From Anaeromyxobacter oryzae (lineage in GTDB: Bacteria; Myxococcota; Myxococcia; Myxococcales; Anaeromyxobacteraceae), in assembly GCF_023169945.1 (NCBI RefSeq), contig NZ_AP025591.1, positions 3,716,481 to 3,780,480 of the forward strand: a stretch of 64,000 nucleotides of DNA. Reading direction: 5' to 3'. The first letter of the stretch is position 1. Each line of letters opens with the position of its first letter. Positions 28,846 through 38,913 of this stretch are shown here, one piece after another. Under the pieces are notes generated by a model, which searched no databases, was not told the origin of the DNA, and was given only the letters and a program-made list of their open reading frames with translations. The translations under genes were made by a program, and so were the position numbers.

Positions 28846-30371
28846 AGCCGATCCTGCCCGAGCACCTCCTCGACCTCGCGGCGCTCCTCAAGGAGCGGGT
28901 GGGGCTGCACATCCGCAAGGACGGGCACGCGGCGCTCCGGATCGCCGTCACCGCCCGGCTCGACGAGCTGCCGGAGATCGACGACGCCGCCTCGTACCTC
29001 GCGCTGCTCCGGTCGGAACCCGGCGGCGACGAGGAGCTCCGGCGCCTCCTGCCGCTCGTCACCGTCGGGAAGACCAGCTTCTTCCGCGACGAGCGCCAGT
29101 TCCGCGCGCTCGAGGCGATCCTGCCCGGGCTCGTCTCCCGCGCGAAGGGCGGCGGCCGCAAGCTCGCGATCTGGTCGGCGGGGTGCGCGACCGGGGAGGA
29201 GCCGTACTCGATCGCGATGACCGCCGCCGAGGCGGGCGCCGGGCCGGAGGACGTCGAGATCCTGGCCACGGACCTGAACCCGGAGGCCGTCGTCCACGCC
29301 GCGCGCGGGACCTACGACCCGCGGCGCGTCCGCGAGATCCCCGAGCCGTTCCTGTCGCGCCACTTCGATCGCGATGGCGACCGCTTCCACGTGCGCGCCG
29401 GGCTCCGCCGGCTCATCGCGGCGATCCGGCCCCACAACCTCGTCTCGTCGATCTTCCCGCGCCCGGCCGACGGCGGCTGGGACATCATCTTCTGCCGGAA
29501 CGTCATCATCTACTTCGACACGCCGACCACGCAGGGCGTGCTGACGCAGTTCCACAACGCCCTCGCGCCCGGCGGGTACCTGTTCCTCGGCTACTCGGAG
29601 TCGCTCTTCCGGCTGTTCGAGGGGTTCGAGCTCACGGAGGTGGCCGGCGCGTTCCTGTACCGGCGCCCGGAGACGTCCGGCCGGCTCGGCGCGCCGGCGC
29701 CGCTCCCCGCGGTCCCCGCGCGGCCCCACCTCGTGCCGATGCCGGTGCAGCCGCCGGCGGTGCGGCACGTGACGTTCGCGGCGCCCGAGCGGGCGCACAC
29801 GCCGGTGCCGCTGCCGCCACAGGCCTACCCGGGCACGCCGGCGCCCGCGCCCCCGCTCGCCCCGCAGGAGTACCTCGACGGCGCCGTCGCCCTCTTCGCC
29901 GACGGGCGGTTCGGCGCCGCGCGCGAGCTCCTCGAGCGGCAGCTCGAGAAGGGGGGCGAGGACCTCTCCGTCCGGCTCACCCTCGCGAACCTGTACGGCA
30001 TCCTCCGCCAGCCGGACCGGGCCCGGGAGAGCTACGTCGCCGCCCTCGCGCTCGAGCCGCTCAGCGCGGAGGCGCACCTGTTCTACGGCATCCACCTGCT
30101 CTCGGCGGGCGACGCCGAGGAGGCGGCGCTCGAGCTGTCGCGGGCGCTCTTCCTCGATCCCGATCTCACGCTCGCGCACTATTACCAGGGCCGTTGCCGC
30201 GAGGCGCAGCGCGACGTGGCGCGCGCGCGGCTGTCGTACCGCAACGCGCTCGAGGCGTACCGGCGTCGGCCCGCAGGCAAGCGGCAGGCCTTTCTGGGTT
30301 ACTATCCCGACATCCCGGAGGACGGGAGCGCGTTCGCCCGCGCGGCGGAGTACGCCCTCGCGGCGCTGTAG
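28842..30371 (+). CDS. frzF: Methyltransferase FrzF (CheR with TPR domain)
   Basis: 509 residues, starting at GTG. The CheR part (1-280) has VTVGKTSFFRDERQF, the SAM pocket IWSAGCATGEEPYSIAM, and WDIIFCRNVIIYFD. A Pro/Ala-rich linker (about 285-345) leads to three TPR-like repeats (LANLYGILRQPDRARESY, AHLFYGIHLLSAGDAEEAAL, AHYYQGRCREAQRDVA). M. xanthus FrzF has the same CheR-TPR build, where the TPRs steer methylation sites on FrzCD. It is the last gene of the coupled frz chain. Confidence 0.88.
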   Translation: MKPILPEHLLDLAALLKERVGLHIRKDGHAALRIAVTARLDELPEIDDAASYLALLRSEPGGDEELRRLLPLVTVGKTSFFRDERQFRALEAILPGLVSRAKGGGRKLAIWSAGCATGEEPYSIAMTAAEAGAGPEDVEILATDLNPEAVVHAARGTYDPRRVREIPEPFLSRHFDRDGDRFHVRAGLRRLIAAIRPHNLVSSIFPRPADGGWDIIFCRNVIIYFDTPTTQGVLTQFHNALAPGGYLFLGYSESLFRLFEGFELTEVAGAFLYRRPETSGRLGAPAPLPAVPARPHLVPMPVQPPAVRHVTFAAPERAHTPVPLPPQAYPGTPAPAPPLAPQEYLDGAVALFADGRFGAARELLERQLEKGGEDLSVRLTLANLYGILRQPDRARESYVAALALEPLSAEAHLFYGIHLLSAGDAEEAALELSRALFLDPDLTLAHYYQGRCREAQRDVARARLSYRNALEAYRRRPAGKRQAFLGYYPDIPEDGSAFARAAEYALAAL

Positions 30372-30420
30372 GGCGGCGCGGACGACCCGGCGGTCGGGAG
30401 CGGACAAGGGACTCACGGAC

Positions 30421-30807
30421 ATGGCGCCCGAGAAGAAGCGCATCCTCCTCCTCGACGACTCGGCGATCACGCTCGAGATGGAGAAGGCCGTCCTCGAGGA
30501 TCGCGGCTACCGCGTCGCGGTCGCCTCGAACCTGCTCGAGTTCCAGGCCCAGCTCGACCAGTTCCAGCCCGAGGTCATCCTCACCGACCTCATGATGCCG
30601 GACATCTCCGGGAAGGACATCGTCCGGGTGCTGAAGCAGGACTTCCACACCGAGAAGATCCCGATCATCCTCTTCAGCTCGAAGACCGACGAGGAGCTCG
30701 CGCCCATCGCCGAGCAGGCCGGCGCGGACGGCTTCCTCTCGAAGTCCCACGGCATCGACAGGCTCTCGGACATGGTGGACGAGCTCGTCGACTCGATCAT
30801 CTGGTGA
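30421..30807 (+). CDS. Single-receiver protein following frzF
   Basis: 128 residues, one receiver domain: LLLDDSAITLEMEKAVL, phospho-Asp in VILTDLMMPDISG, Ser in LFSSKTDEE and Lys in GFLSKSHG. It lies 49 nt after frzF on the same strand with GGACAAGGGA before it. The M. xanthus frz operon does not end with such a gene, so this may be an extra phosphate sink or output. Confidence 0.88.
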   Translation: MAPEKKRILLLDDSAITLEMEKAVLEDRGYRVAVASNLLEFQAQLDQFQPEVILTDLMMPDISGKDIVRVLKQDFHTEKIPIILFSSKTDEELAPIAEQAGADGFLSKSHGIDRLSDMVDELVDSIIW

Positions 30808-30841
30808 GCGCCGGCGCGGGGCGCGCCACCCCGCGGAATCC

Positions 30842-30871
30842 TTGAAGAACCCGGGTTCCGCGTGCTACCTC
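30842..30871 (+). promoter_or_regulatory. Possible promoter of yebC
   Basis: TTGAAG (30842-30847) is 18 nt from TACCTC (30866-30871). The -10 is weak, but the spacing matches several other promoters in this window. Confidence 0.35.
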
Positions 30872-30926
30872 CCGCTCGGGAGCCCGCGGCTGCCGCCCCG
30901 CGCTCCGTCGCCCCGAGGAGCCGCCC

Positions 30927-31676
30927 ATGTCCGGCCACAACCGTTGGAGCAAGATCAAGCGGAAGAAGGAGGCCCAGGGCGCGGCCAAGGGCAACCTCTT
31001 CACGAAGCTCATCAAGGAGATCACCGTCTCCGCCCGGATGGGCGGCGGCGATCCCGCCGGCAACGCCCGCCTCCGCGCCGCCATCGACCTGGCGAAGGAG
31101 GCGAACATGCCCGCCGACAACATCACGCGCGCCATCAAGAAGGGCACGGGCGAGCTCGAGGGCATCTCCTACGAGGAGGCGGTCTACGAGGGCTACGGGC
31201 CTGGCGGCGTGGCGATGATCGTGGAGTGCCTCACCGACAACCGGAACCGCACCGCGGGCGATGTCCGCTCCTCGTTCGCGAAGGGCGGCGGCAACCTGGC
31301 GGCCGAGGGGGCGGTCGCCTGGAACTTCGAGCGGCGGGGAGTCGTCGAGGTGAAGCCCGGCCCCACCGAGGATCAGGTGATGGAGGCGGCGATCGAGGGC
31401 GGCGCCGAGGACGTCGTGTCGCAGGGAGCGGACGGGTTCGAGGTCCGGACCCACCCGAACGACCTCCACGCCGTCGCGGCCGCGCTCGAGGCGCGGAAGT
31501 TCGCGCTCGGCGCGCGCCGGCTGACCTTCGTCGCGAAGGACACCGTGAAGCTGCAGGATCCCGACAAGGCCCGGCAGATGCTGAAGCTCGTCGACGCCCT
31601 CGAGGACCTCGACGACGTCCAGCACGTCCACGCGAACTTCGAGATCGACGACAAGCTCATGGAGCAGCTGGCGTAG
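30927..31676 (+). CDS. yebC: YebC/PmpR family protein
   Basis: 249 residues, full family length. The N-terminus SGHNRWSKIKRKKEAQGAAK is the family signature; ITVSARMGGGDPAGNARLR and GGNLAAEGAVAWNFERRG follow. Members act as transcription regulators in some species, and recent work links the family to relief of ribosome stalling on proline stretches. It stands alone between the frz region and the nucleoside genes. Ribosome site GAGGAG precedes the ATG. Confidence 0.93.
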   Translation: MSGHNRWSKIKRKKEAQGAAKGNLFTKLIKEITVSARMGGGDPAGNARLRAAIDLAKEANMPADNITRAIKKGTGELEGISYEEAVYEGYGPGGVAMIVECLTDNRNRTAGDVRSSFAKGGGNLAAEGAVAWNFERRGVVEVKPGPTEDQVMEAAIEGGAEDVVSQGADGFEVRTHPNDLHAVAAALEARKFALGARRLTFVAKDTVKLQDPDKARQMLKLVDALEDLDDVQHVHANFEIDDKLMEQLA

Positions 31677-31704
31677 GATCCTCCCTCCAGTCCCCCGGAG
31701 GACG

Positions 31705-31788
31705 ATGCGCGCCTACGAGACCCTTCGACTCCGCGCCCTGCGGTCGCTACGCTCAGGGCGGACGGCCGCCTGATGCGCGCGTACGAAA
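31705..31788 (+). repeat. Palindromic REP-like repeat inside a duplicated gene start, with a 22-codon leader ORF
   Basis: ATGCGCGCCTACGAGA (31705-31720) and ATGCGCGCGTACGAAA (31773-31788) are near-identical starts, 14 of 16 bases. Between them sits a stem-forming stretch beginning ACCCTTCGACTCCGCG with arms CGCCCTG/CAGGGCG. That stretch resembles a short palindromic repeat dispersed in many high-GC genomes. The first ATG has the better ribosome site (GGAGG, 31696-31700 region) and opens a 22-codon frame whose TGA (31771-31773) overlaps the second ATG (TGATG). The downstream gene may therefore be reached by reinitiation. Confidence 0.7.
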
Positions 31789-33080
31789 TCATTCAAGCGA
31801 AGCGGGACGGGCGGGCCATCCCGCCCGCCGACGTCGCCGCGCTCGTCGACGGGTTCACCCGCGGCGAGATCCCCGACTACCAGATGGCCGCCTTCTGCAT
31901 GGCGGTGTTCTTCCGCGGGATGGAGGACGCGGAGGTCCGGGCCCTCACCGACGCGATGCTCCGCTCCGGCGACGTCCTCGACCTCTCCGACGTCCCCGGC
32001 GCGAAGATCGACAAGCACTCGACGGGGGGCGTGGGGGACAAGGTGTCCCTCGCCCTCGCCCCGCTCGCGGCCGCCTGCGGCGTGAAGGTGCCGATGATCT
32101 CCGGCCGCGGTCTCGGCCACACCGGCGGCACGCTCGACAAGCTCGAGGCGATCCCCGGGTTCCGCGTGGACCTGCCGGTCGAGCGGTTCCGTGCGCTGGT
32201 GCGCGACGTCGGCGCGTGCCTCGTCGGGCAGACGGCGCGGCTCGCGCCCGCCGACAAGAAGCTTTACGCGCTGCGCGACGTGACCGCGACGGTCGAGTCG
32301 ATCCCGCTCATCGCGGGGTCGATCATGTCGAAGAAGCTCGCGGAGGGGATCGACGGGCTCGTGCTCGACGTGAAGGTCGGCTCGGGCGCGTTCATGAAGT
32401 CGCTCGACGACGCGCGGGCGCTGGCGCGGACGCTCGCGGCCATCGGGCGCGGCATGGGGAAGAGGGTGACGGCGCTCCTCACGCGCATGGACGAGCCGCT
32501 CGGCCGGGCGGTCGGGAACGCGCTGGAGGTCGTGGAGACGATCGAGCTGCTCCGCGGCGGCGGCCCGGCCGATCTCCGGGCGCTCACGATCGAGCTCACG
32601 GCCGAGATGCTGCTCCTCGCAGGCGTGGCAAAGGACCTCGCCGCGGCGCGCGTCGCCGTCGAGCGGGCCATCGCCGACGGGCGCGGCCTCGCGAAGCTCG
32701 AGCAGATCGTCGCGGCGCAGGGCGGCGACGTCGCGGCGCTCCGCGACCCCGCGCGGCTCCCGCGCGCGGCTGGGACGTACCCGGTGCCGGCGCCCGCATC
32801 CGGCTTCGTCGCCGCGATCGACACGCAGGCCATCGGCCTCGCCGCCGTCGCGCTGGGCGCCGGGCGCGCGCGCGTCGAGGACGCCGTGGACCCCGCGGTC
32901 GGCCTCGTCGTGGAGAAGAAGCTCGGGGACCGCGTCTCGGCGGGCGAGCCGCTCTGTCTCGTGCACCACGGCCCGCGCAGCGAGCCCCGCGAGGCGATCG
33001 CGGCGCGGGTCGCGCGGGCCTACCGGATCGAGGCCACGCCGCCGCCGGCGCGGCCCCTCGTCCTGGAGCGGATGGCATGA
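31773..33080 (+). CDS. deoA: Thymidine/pyrimidine-nucleoside phosphorylase
   Basis: 435 residues. It splits pyrimidine deoxynucleosides with phosphate, releasing base and (deoxy)ribose-1-phosphate. Seen are the N-terminal helical domain, the phosphate loop DKHSTGGVGDKVSL, GRGLGHTGGTLDKLEA, SIMSKKLAEG and VKVGSGAFMKS, all family hallmarks, plus the C-terminal alpha/beta domain. The start at 31773 is the copy of a duplicated start next to an inserted repeat. Its stop overlaps punA. Whether it prefers thymidine only (DeoA) or both thymidine and uridine (Pdp) cannot be told. Confidence 0.92.
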   Translation: MRAYEIIQAKRDGRAIPPADVAALVDGFTRGEIPDYQMAAFCMAVFFRGMEDAEVRALTDAMLRSGDVLDLSDVPGAKIDKHSTGGVGDKVSLALAPLAAACGVKVPMISGRGLGHTGGTLDKLEAIPGFRVDLPVERFRALVRDVGACLVGQTARLAPADKKLYALRDVTATVESIPLIAGSIMSKKLAEGIDGLVLDVKVGSGAFMKSLDDARALARTLAAIGRGMGKRVTALLTRMDEPLGRAVGNALEVVETIELLRGGGPADLRALTIELTAEMLLLAGVAKDLAAARVAVERAIADGRGLAKLEQIVAAQGGDVAALRDPARLPRAAGTYPVPAPASGFVAAIDTQAIGLAAVALGAGRARVEDAVDPAVGLVVEKKLGDRVSAGEPLCLVHHGPRSEPREAIAARVARAYRIEATPPPARPLVLERMA

Positions 33081-33925
33081 CCCGACGCGCCGACCTCTGG
33101 ACCCGGCTCTCGTACGCGCTCGCGTGGGTGCGCGGGCAGACGGACCTCTCCCCCGCGGCGGGGGTCATCCTCGGCTCTGGCCTGTCCGGGTTCGCGGATC
33201 GCCTCGAGGGGGCGACCGTCATCCCGTACGAGCAGATCCCGGGGTTCCCGCTGGCCCGCGTCGCGGGCCACCCGGGGCGGCTCGTCGTCGGCGAGCTGGC
33301 CGCCGACGGCGCGCGGGTGCCCGTCATCGCCATGCAGGGGCGGGTCCACGCGTACGAGGGCTGGTCCGCCGAGGACGTCGCCTTCGGGGCGCGCGTGCTC
33401 TGCGGGCTGGGGATCCGCGCGCTCCTCGTCACCAACGCGTCGGGCGGCGTGAACCCGGCGTACGCGCCCGGCGAGATCGTCCGGATCGCGGATCACCTGA
33501 ACCTCTCCGGCGTGAGCCCGCTCGTCGGCGAGAACGACGACCGGCTCGGGCCGCGGTTCCCGGACATGAGCGCGCCGTACGACGCGCGCCTCGCGGCCCT
33601 CCTCGACGAGGCGGCGGCGGCCATCGGCCTGCCGCTCCCCGCGGGCGTGTACGCCTGCCTGCTCGGCCCCTCCTACGAGACGCCGGCGGAGATCCGGATG
33701 CTGCGCGCGATGGGCGCGGATCTCGTCGGCATGTCGACCGTCCCGGAGGTCATCGCGGCGCGTCACATGGGCGTGCCCGTCGCAGGGCTCTCGGTCGTGA
33801 CGAACCACGCGGCGGGGCTCACCCGTCACCGGCTGTCCCACGCGGAGGTCGGGCTCGTCGCGGAGCGTGCGCGCGATCGGCTCGGCGCCCTCGTCACGGC
33901 ATTCCTCGCTCGGGCTGCCGGTTGA
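33077..33925 (+). CDS. punA: Purine-nucleoside phosphorylase
   Basis: 282 residues, the trimeric class I type. It phosphorolyses inosine and guanosine. Motifs: VILGSGLSGFADRL (phosphate loop), GRVHAYEGW, LLVTNASGGVNP, GPSYETPAEIRML and VGMSTVPEVIAARHMG. Usually the second is GRFHxYEGY, so two positions differ. The ATG overlaps the deoA stop (ATGA), so the two salvage enzymes are co-translated. Confidence 0.93.
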   Translation: MTRRADLWTRLSYALAWVRGQTDLSPAAGVILGSGLSGFADRLEGATVIPYEQIPGFPLARVAGHPGRLVVGELAADGARVPVIAMQGRVHAYEGWSAEDVAFGARVLCGLGIRALLVTNASGGVNPAYAPGEIVRIADHLNLSGVSPLVGENDDRLGPRFPDMSAPYDARLAALLDEAAAAIGLPLPAGVYACLLGPSYETPAEIRMLRAMGADLVGMSTVPEVIAARHMGVPVAGLSVVTNHAAGLTRHRLSHAEVGLVAERARDRLGALVTAFLARAAG

Positions 33926-33951
33926 AAGGTTGGCGCGCGCGCTGCTAGCCT
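33922..33951 (+). promoter_or_regulatory. Promoter of the PilZ gene
   Basis: TTGAAA (33922-33927) and TAGCCT (33946-33951) are 18 nt apart, overlapping the end of punA. A GGAGG ribosome site lies between the promoter and the ATG at 33972. Confidence 0.55.
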
Positions 33952-33971
33952 CTCGGCTGCGGAGGTGGTCC

Positions 33972-34361
33972 ATGGGTGATCGGAGCGAGGGGCGGCTCGC
34001 GGCGACGGCGCGCGCGATCGCCGAGGAGCCGCAGGCCGCGCGCGACGCGGAGGCGGACCGACGCGACAGCCAGCGGGTACCGCTGAGCCTCCTCGTGCGG
34101 GAGCCCGCCCTGGGCGGCTCCTTCGAGCCGCACACGGGGAACCTGTCGCTGGGAGGCGTCTTCTTCGAAGGCCTCCACCCGCCGGTCGGCAGCCGCCTCG
34201 AGGTGCGCTTCCTCCTGCCCCACGTGCCGGAGGAGGTCCGCGCCGTGTGCGAGGTGCTCCGCGTCACGCGCGAGGGGCCGCGGTTCGGCGCGCACCTCCG
34301 GTTCGTGGAGATCCCGCTCGACGCGGAGCTCGCGGTCGCGCGGTTCCTCCAGCAGCGATGA
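33972..34361 (+). CDS. PilZ-domain c-di-GMP-binding protein
   Basis: 129 residues. One PilZ domain with both ligand motifs: RRDSQRVPL (RxxxR type) and [10 protein letters not shown] (N/DxSxxG), so it should bind cyclic di-GMP. The rest is the PilZ barrel ending [17 protein letters not shown]. PilZ proteins of this short kind are common in myxobacteria as adaptors for motility or surface functions. The stop overlaps the cdd start by 4 nt, an odd pairing with a salvage enzyme. Confidence 0.88.
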   Translation: MGDRSEGRLAATARAIAEEPQAARDAEADRRDSQRVPLSLLVREPALGGSFEPHTGNLSLGGVFFEGLHPPVGSRLEVRFLLPHVPEEVRAVCEVLRVTREGPRFGAHLRFVEIPLDAELAVARFLQQR

Positions 34362-34765
34362 GGCGCTCCCGCGACCAGGGCTCGGCCGCGCTCGCCGCGG
34401 CCGCCCGCGCCGCGCGCGGCCGGGCGTACGCGCCGTACTCGCGCTTCCGCGTCGGGGCGGCGGTGCGCGCGGGCGGCTCGATCCACTCCGGGTGCAACGT
34501 GGAGAACGCGAGCTACGGGCTCACGGTGTGCGCGGAGCGGGTCGCGGTGGCGGGCGCCGTCGCGGCCGGAGCGAGGAGACTCGAGGCCGTCGCCGTCGCG
34601 AGCGGCACCACGCCGCCGACGCCGCCGTGCGGGATGTGCCTCCAGACGCTCGCGGAGTTCGCCGGCCCGGACCTCCCCGTGCTGCTCGTCGGCGCGCGCG
34701 GCGCGCGCGTCGAGACGACGCTCGGGGCGCTCCTCCCGAGCGCCTTCGGGCGGCGCTTCCTCTGA
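34358..34765 (+). CDS. cdd: Cytidine deaminase
   Basis: 135 residues, the small tetrameric type. It converts cytidine and deoxycytidine to uridine forms. The zinc site is complete: [10 protein letters not shown] (Cys-Ala-Glu with catalytic Glu) and [10 protein letters not shown] (PCxxC). The substrate motif [10 protein letters not shown] is present. It serves the same salvage pathway as deoA and punA upstream, though the PilZ gene is between them. Confidence 0.93.
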   Translation: MRRSRDQGSAALAAAARAARGRAYAPYSRFRVGAAVRAGGSIHSGCNVENASYGLTVCAERVAVAGAVAAGARRLEAVAVASGTTPPTPPCGMCLQTLAEFAGPDLPVLLVGARGARVETTLGALLPSAFGRRFL

Positions 34766-34801
34766 CGAGCGCCGCCGCCCGCGGCGATCGCGCCCGCGCG
34801 A

Positions 34802-34830
34802 TTGACGCGGGCCCCGTGCGGCCCTATGAA
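34802..34830 (+). promoter_or_regulatory. Promoter of ribF, leaderless spacing
   Basis: TTGACG (34802-34807) and TATGAA (34825-34830) are 17 nt apart. The -10 ends 9 nt before the ribF ATG, so transcription should start about 3 nt upstream of it. Confidence 0.6.
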
Positions 34831-34839
34831 CGGCGGGCG

Positions 34840-35802
34840 ATGGAGGTCTACCGCTCCCTGGACGAGGCCCACGCCGCCGGCGCGCTCCGCGGCGGCGCGG
34901 TCGCGATCGGCAACTTCGACGGGGTCCACCTCGGGCACCAGAAGCTGCTCGAGACGGCGCGCGCCTGGGCCGCGTCGCGCATCTCGCACGCGGGGGTCTT
35001 CACCTTCGAGCCGCACCCCGTCCGCGTGCTGCGCCCGCAGCTCGCGCCGCCGCTCGTGACCCCGCTGCCCCGGAAGCTGGAGCTGCTCGCCGCGTCCGGG
35101 GTGGACGCGGTGGTCGTGCAGCCTTTCGACCGCGGCTACGCCGCGACCTCCGCGGCGGAGTTCGTGGCCCGGGACCTCGCAGGCCGGCTCGGCGTCGCCG
35201 ACGTCGTCGTGGGCCACGACTTCACGGCCGGGCGCGAGCGGGCCCGGGTCGACGCGCTCCGGCCGCTGCTCGAGCGGCACCGGATCTCGCTGCACGTCGT
35301 CGATCCGGTGACCGCCGACGGCCTCGTCGTGTCGTCGACGAAGATCCGCGAGTTCCTCCTCGAGGGGAACGTCGAGGCCGCCGCGCTGCTGCTCACGCGC
35401 CCGTACGACGTCGATGGCGTGGTCGCACGCGGGGCGGGGCGGGGACGCGGGTTCGGGTTCGCCACGGCGAACGTCGAGACGGCGTCGCTGCTCCCGGCGA
35501 ACGGCGTATACGTGGTCCGCGCGACCCTCGGCGGCAGGGCGGGGCCGCGCGGCCTCGAGGGTGGCACCGTCCACGGTGGCGTGTGCAACGTCGGCGTGAA
35601 GCCCACGGTGGAGGCCGGCGCGGGCGTCGTCGCCGAGGCGCACCTCCTCGACTTCGACGGCCGCGACCTCTACGGCACGCCCATCCGGCTCGCGTTCCTC
35701 GCGCGCCTGCGGGACGAGCGGCGGTTCCCTTCCATCGAGGCGCTCCGCGCCCAGATCGCCCGGGACGTCGCGGCGGCGCGCGAGCGCCTTCGCGCGGGGT
35801 AG
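34840..35802 (+). CDS. ribF: Bifunctional riboflavin kinase / FMN adenylyltransferase
   Basis: 320 residues. It makes FMN from riboflavin and FAD from FMN. The N-terminal adenylyltransferase has GNFDGVHLGHQKLL, FTFEPHPVRVL, VVGHDFTAGR and VSSTKIREFLLEG. The C-terminal kinase has GRGRGFGFATANVE (usually GFPTAN, here Ala replaces Pro), GGVCNVGVKPT and HLLDFDGRDLYG. The promoter at 34802-34830 suggests it is transcribed alone. No FMN riboswitch is seen. Confidence 0.93.
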   Translation: MEVYRSLDEAHAAGALRGGAVAIGNFDGVHLGHQKLLETARAWAASRISHAGVFTFEPHPVRVLRPQLAPPLVTPLPRKLELLAASGVDAVVVQPFDRGYAATSAAEFVARDLAGRLGVADVVVGHDFTAGRERARVDALRPLLERHRISLHVVDPVTADGLVVSSTKIREFLLEGNVEAAALLLTRPYDVDGVVARGAGRGRGFGFATANVETASLLPANGVYVVRATLGGRAGPRGLEGGTVHGGVCNVGVKPTVEAGAGVVAEAHLLDFDGRDLYGTPIRLAFLARLRDERRFPSIEALRAQIARDVAAARERLRAG

Positions 35803-35865
35803 CGTCTTCACCGCGAGCGAGGTCCGGGCGAGCGGCGACGGCTGTCTCCGATGTAGGCGTGGAGC

Positions 35866-35898
35866 GGCATTTCCGGTAGCGAGATCCGGCACTTCCGG
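35866..35898 (+). promoter_or_regulatory. Tandem 11-bp direct repeats upstream of pilB
   Basis: GGCATTTCCGG (35866-35876) and GGCACTTCCGG (35888-35898) are 22 bp apart, two helical turns, and end 12 nt before the pilB -35 element. This is a usual layout for an activator that binds as tandem units. The regulator is unknown. Confidence 0.4.
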
Positions 35899-35910
35899 GC
35901 GGTCCCTTCC

Positions 35911-35940
35911 TTGACCCCCTCGCGATCCGGCTGCTAGGGT
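35911..35940 (+). promoter_or_regulatory. Promoter of pilB
   Basis: TTGACC (35911-35916) and TAGGGT (35935-35940) are 18 nt apart, 65 nt before the pilB start. Downstream AGGGG precedes the ATG. Confidence 0.55.
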
Positions 35941-36005
35941 CGATGGGCTCCGCGGGCGCGTCCGCGCCGTCGCTTTGTTCCGCAGCTCGACGAGGGGAAA
36001 CACTC

Positions 36006-37712
<1,707 letters not shown>

Positions 37713-37739
37713 GCGTCGAACCCGAGGACCGGAGATCCC

Positions 37740-38837
37740 GTGGCGAACCTGCACCAGCTCCTCAAGGCGATGGTCGAGAAGGGGGCCTCCGACCTCCACG
37801 TCACGACCGGCTCGCCGCCGCAGCTCCGGATCGACGGAAAGCTCGTCCCGCTCAAGACGCCGCCGATGTCCCCGGTGGACACGAAGCAGCTCTGCTACTC
37901 GATCCTCACCGACGCCCAGAAGCACAAGTTCGAGGAGGAGAACGAGCTCGACCTGTCGTTCGGCGTGAAGGGGCTGTCGCGGTTCCGCGCGAACGTCTTC
38001 ATGCAGCGCGGCGCGGTCGCCGGCGCGTTCCGCACCATCCCGTTCAAGATCCTCACCTTCGCCGAGCTGGGGCTCCCCCCCATCGTGGCCGATCTCGCGA
38101 AGAAGCCCCGCGGGCTGGTCCTCGTCACGGGCCCGACCGGCTCCGGGAAGTCCACCACGCTCGCGTCGATGATCGACAAGATCAACACCGAGCGCCACGA
38201 GCACATCATCACGATCGAGGATCCGATCGAGTACCTCCACCCCCACAAGAACTGCGTCGTGAACCAGCGCGAGGTGGGGGCGGACACGGCGTCGTTCAAG
38301 AAGGCGCTCAAGTACATCCTCCGGCAGGATCCCGACGTCGTGCTCGTCGGCGAGATGCGCGACCTCGAGACCGTCGAGGCGGCCCTCGTCATCTCCGAGA
38401 CCGGTCACCTCGCGTTCGCGACGCTGCACACGAACTCCGCCGTCCAGACCATCAACCGCATCCTCGACGTGTTCCCCCCGTACCAGCAGCCGCAGGTCCG
38501 CGCGCAGCTCTCGTTCGTGCTCGAGGGCGTGCTCACCCAGAACCTGCTCCCGAAGGCGGGCGGGCCGGGGCGCGTCCTCATCATCGAGGTGATGGTGCCG
38601 AACCCGGCGATCCGGAACCTCATCCGCGAGGACAAGGTCCACCAGGTCTACTCGCAGATGCAGGTCGGCCAGACGAAGTTCGGGATGCAGACGTTCAACC
38701 AGAGCCTCGCGGCGGCGTTCGCGAAGCGGCTCATCACGCTCGAGGAGGCGATGGGGCGCTCCTCCGATCCGGACGAGCTCAAGAACCTGCTCTCGAACGG
38801 TGGCGGGATGCGCCCGCCGCCCGCAGCGGCCCGGTGA
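37740..38837 (+). CDS. pilT: Type IV pilus retraction ATPase PilT
   Basis: 365 residues, starting at GTG. PilT powers pilus retraction and hence twitching or social motility. It has the N-terminal PAS-like part (GASDLHVTTGSPPQLRIDG), Walker A TGPTGSGKSTTLA, VVLVGEMRDLETVEAAL, His box GHLAFATLHTNS and the C-terminal retraction motif region AIRNLIREDKVHQVYSQMQ. It lies 27 nt after pilB. Confidence 0.95.
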   Translation: MANLHQLLKAMVEKGASDLHVTTGSPPQLRIDGKLVPLKTPPMSPVDTKQLCYSILTDAQKHKFEEENELDLSFGVKGLSRFRANVFMQRGAVAGAFRTIPFKILTFAELGLPPIVADLAKKPRGLVLVTGPTGSGKSTTLASMIDKINTERHEHIITIEDPIEYLHPHKNCVVNQREVGADTASFKKALKYILRQDPDVVLVGEMRDLETVEAALVISETGHLAFATLHTNSAVQTINRILDVFPPYQQPQVRAQLSFVLEGVLTQNLLPKAGGPGRVLIIEVMVPNPAIRNLIREDKVHQVYSQMQVGQTKFGMQTFNQSLAAAFAKRLITLEEAMGRSSDPDELKNLLSNGGGMRPPPAAAR

Positions 38838-38853
38838 CGGCGGCGGGCGGCGA

Positions 38854-38883
38854 TTCGACCCCCGGACGCCCTTGAGCTAGGAT
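38854..38883 (+). promoter_or_regulatory. Possible promoter of pilC
   Basis: TTCGAC (38854-38859) and TAGGAT (38878-38883) are 18 nt apart, 30 nt before pilC. It would allow separate expression of the platform protein. Confidence 0.4.
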
Positions 38884-38913
38884 CGACGCGGGTTTCCCAT
38901 CGCGAGGAACGGA

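Noticed and set aside
34766-34839. FMN riboswitch before ribF
   Set aside because: The gap is only 74 nt and holds a promoter with leaderless spacing; there is no RFN element.
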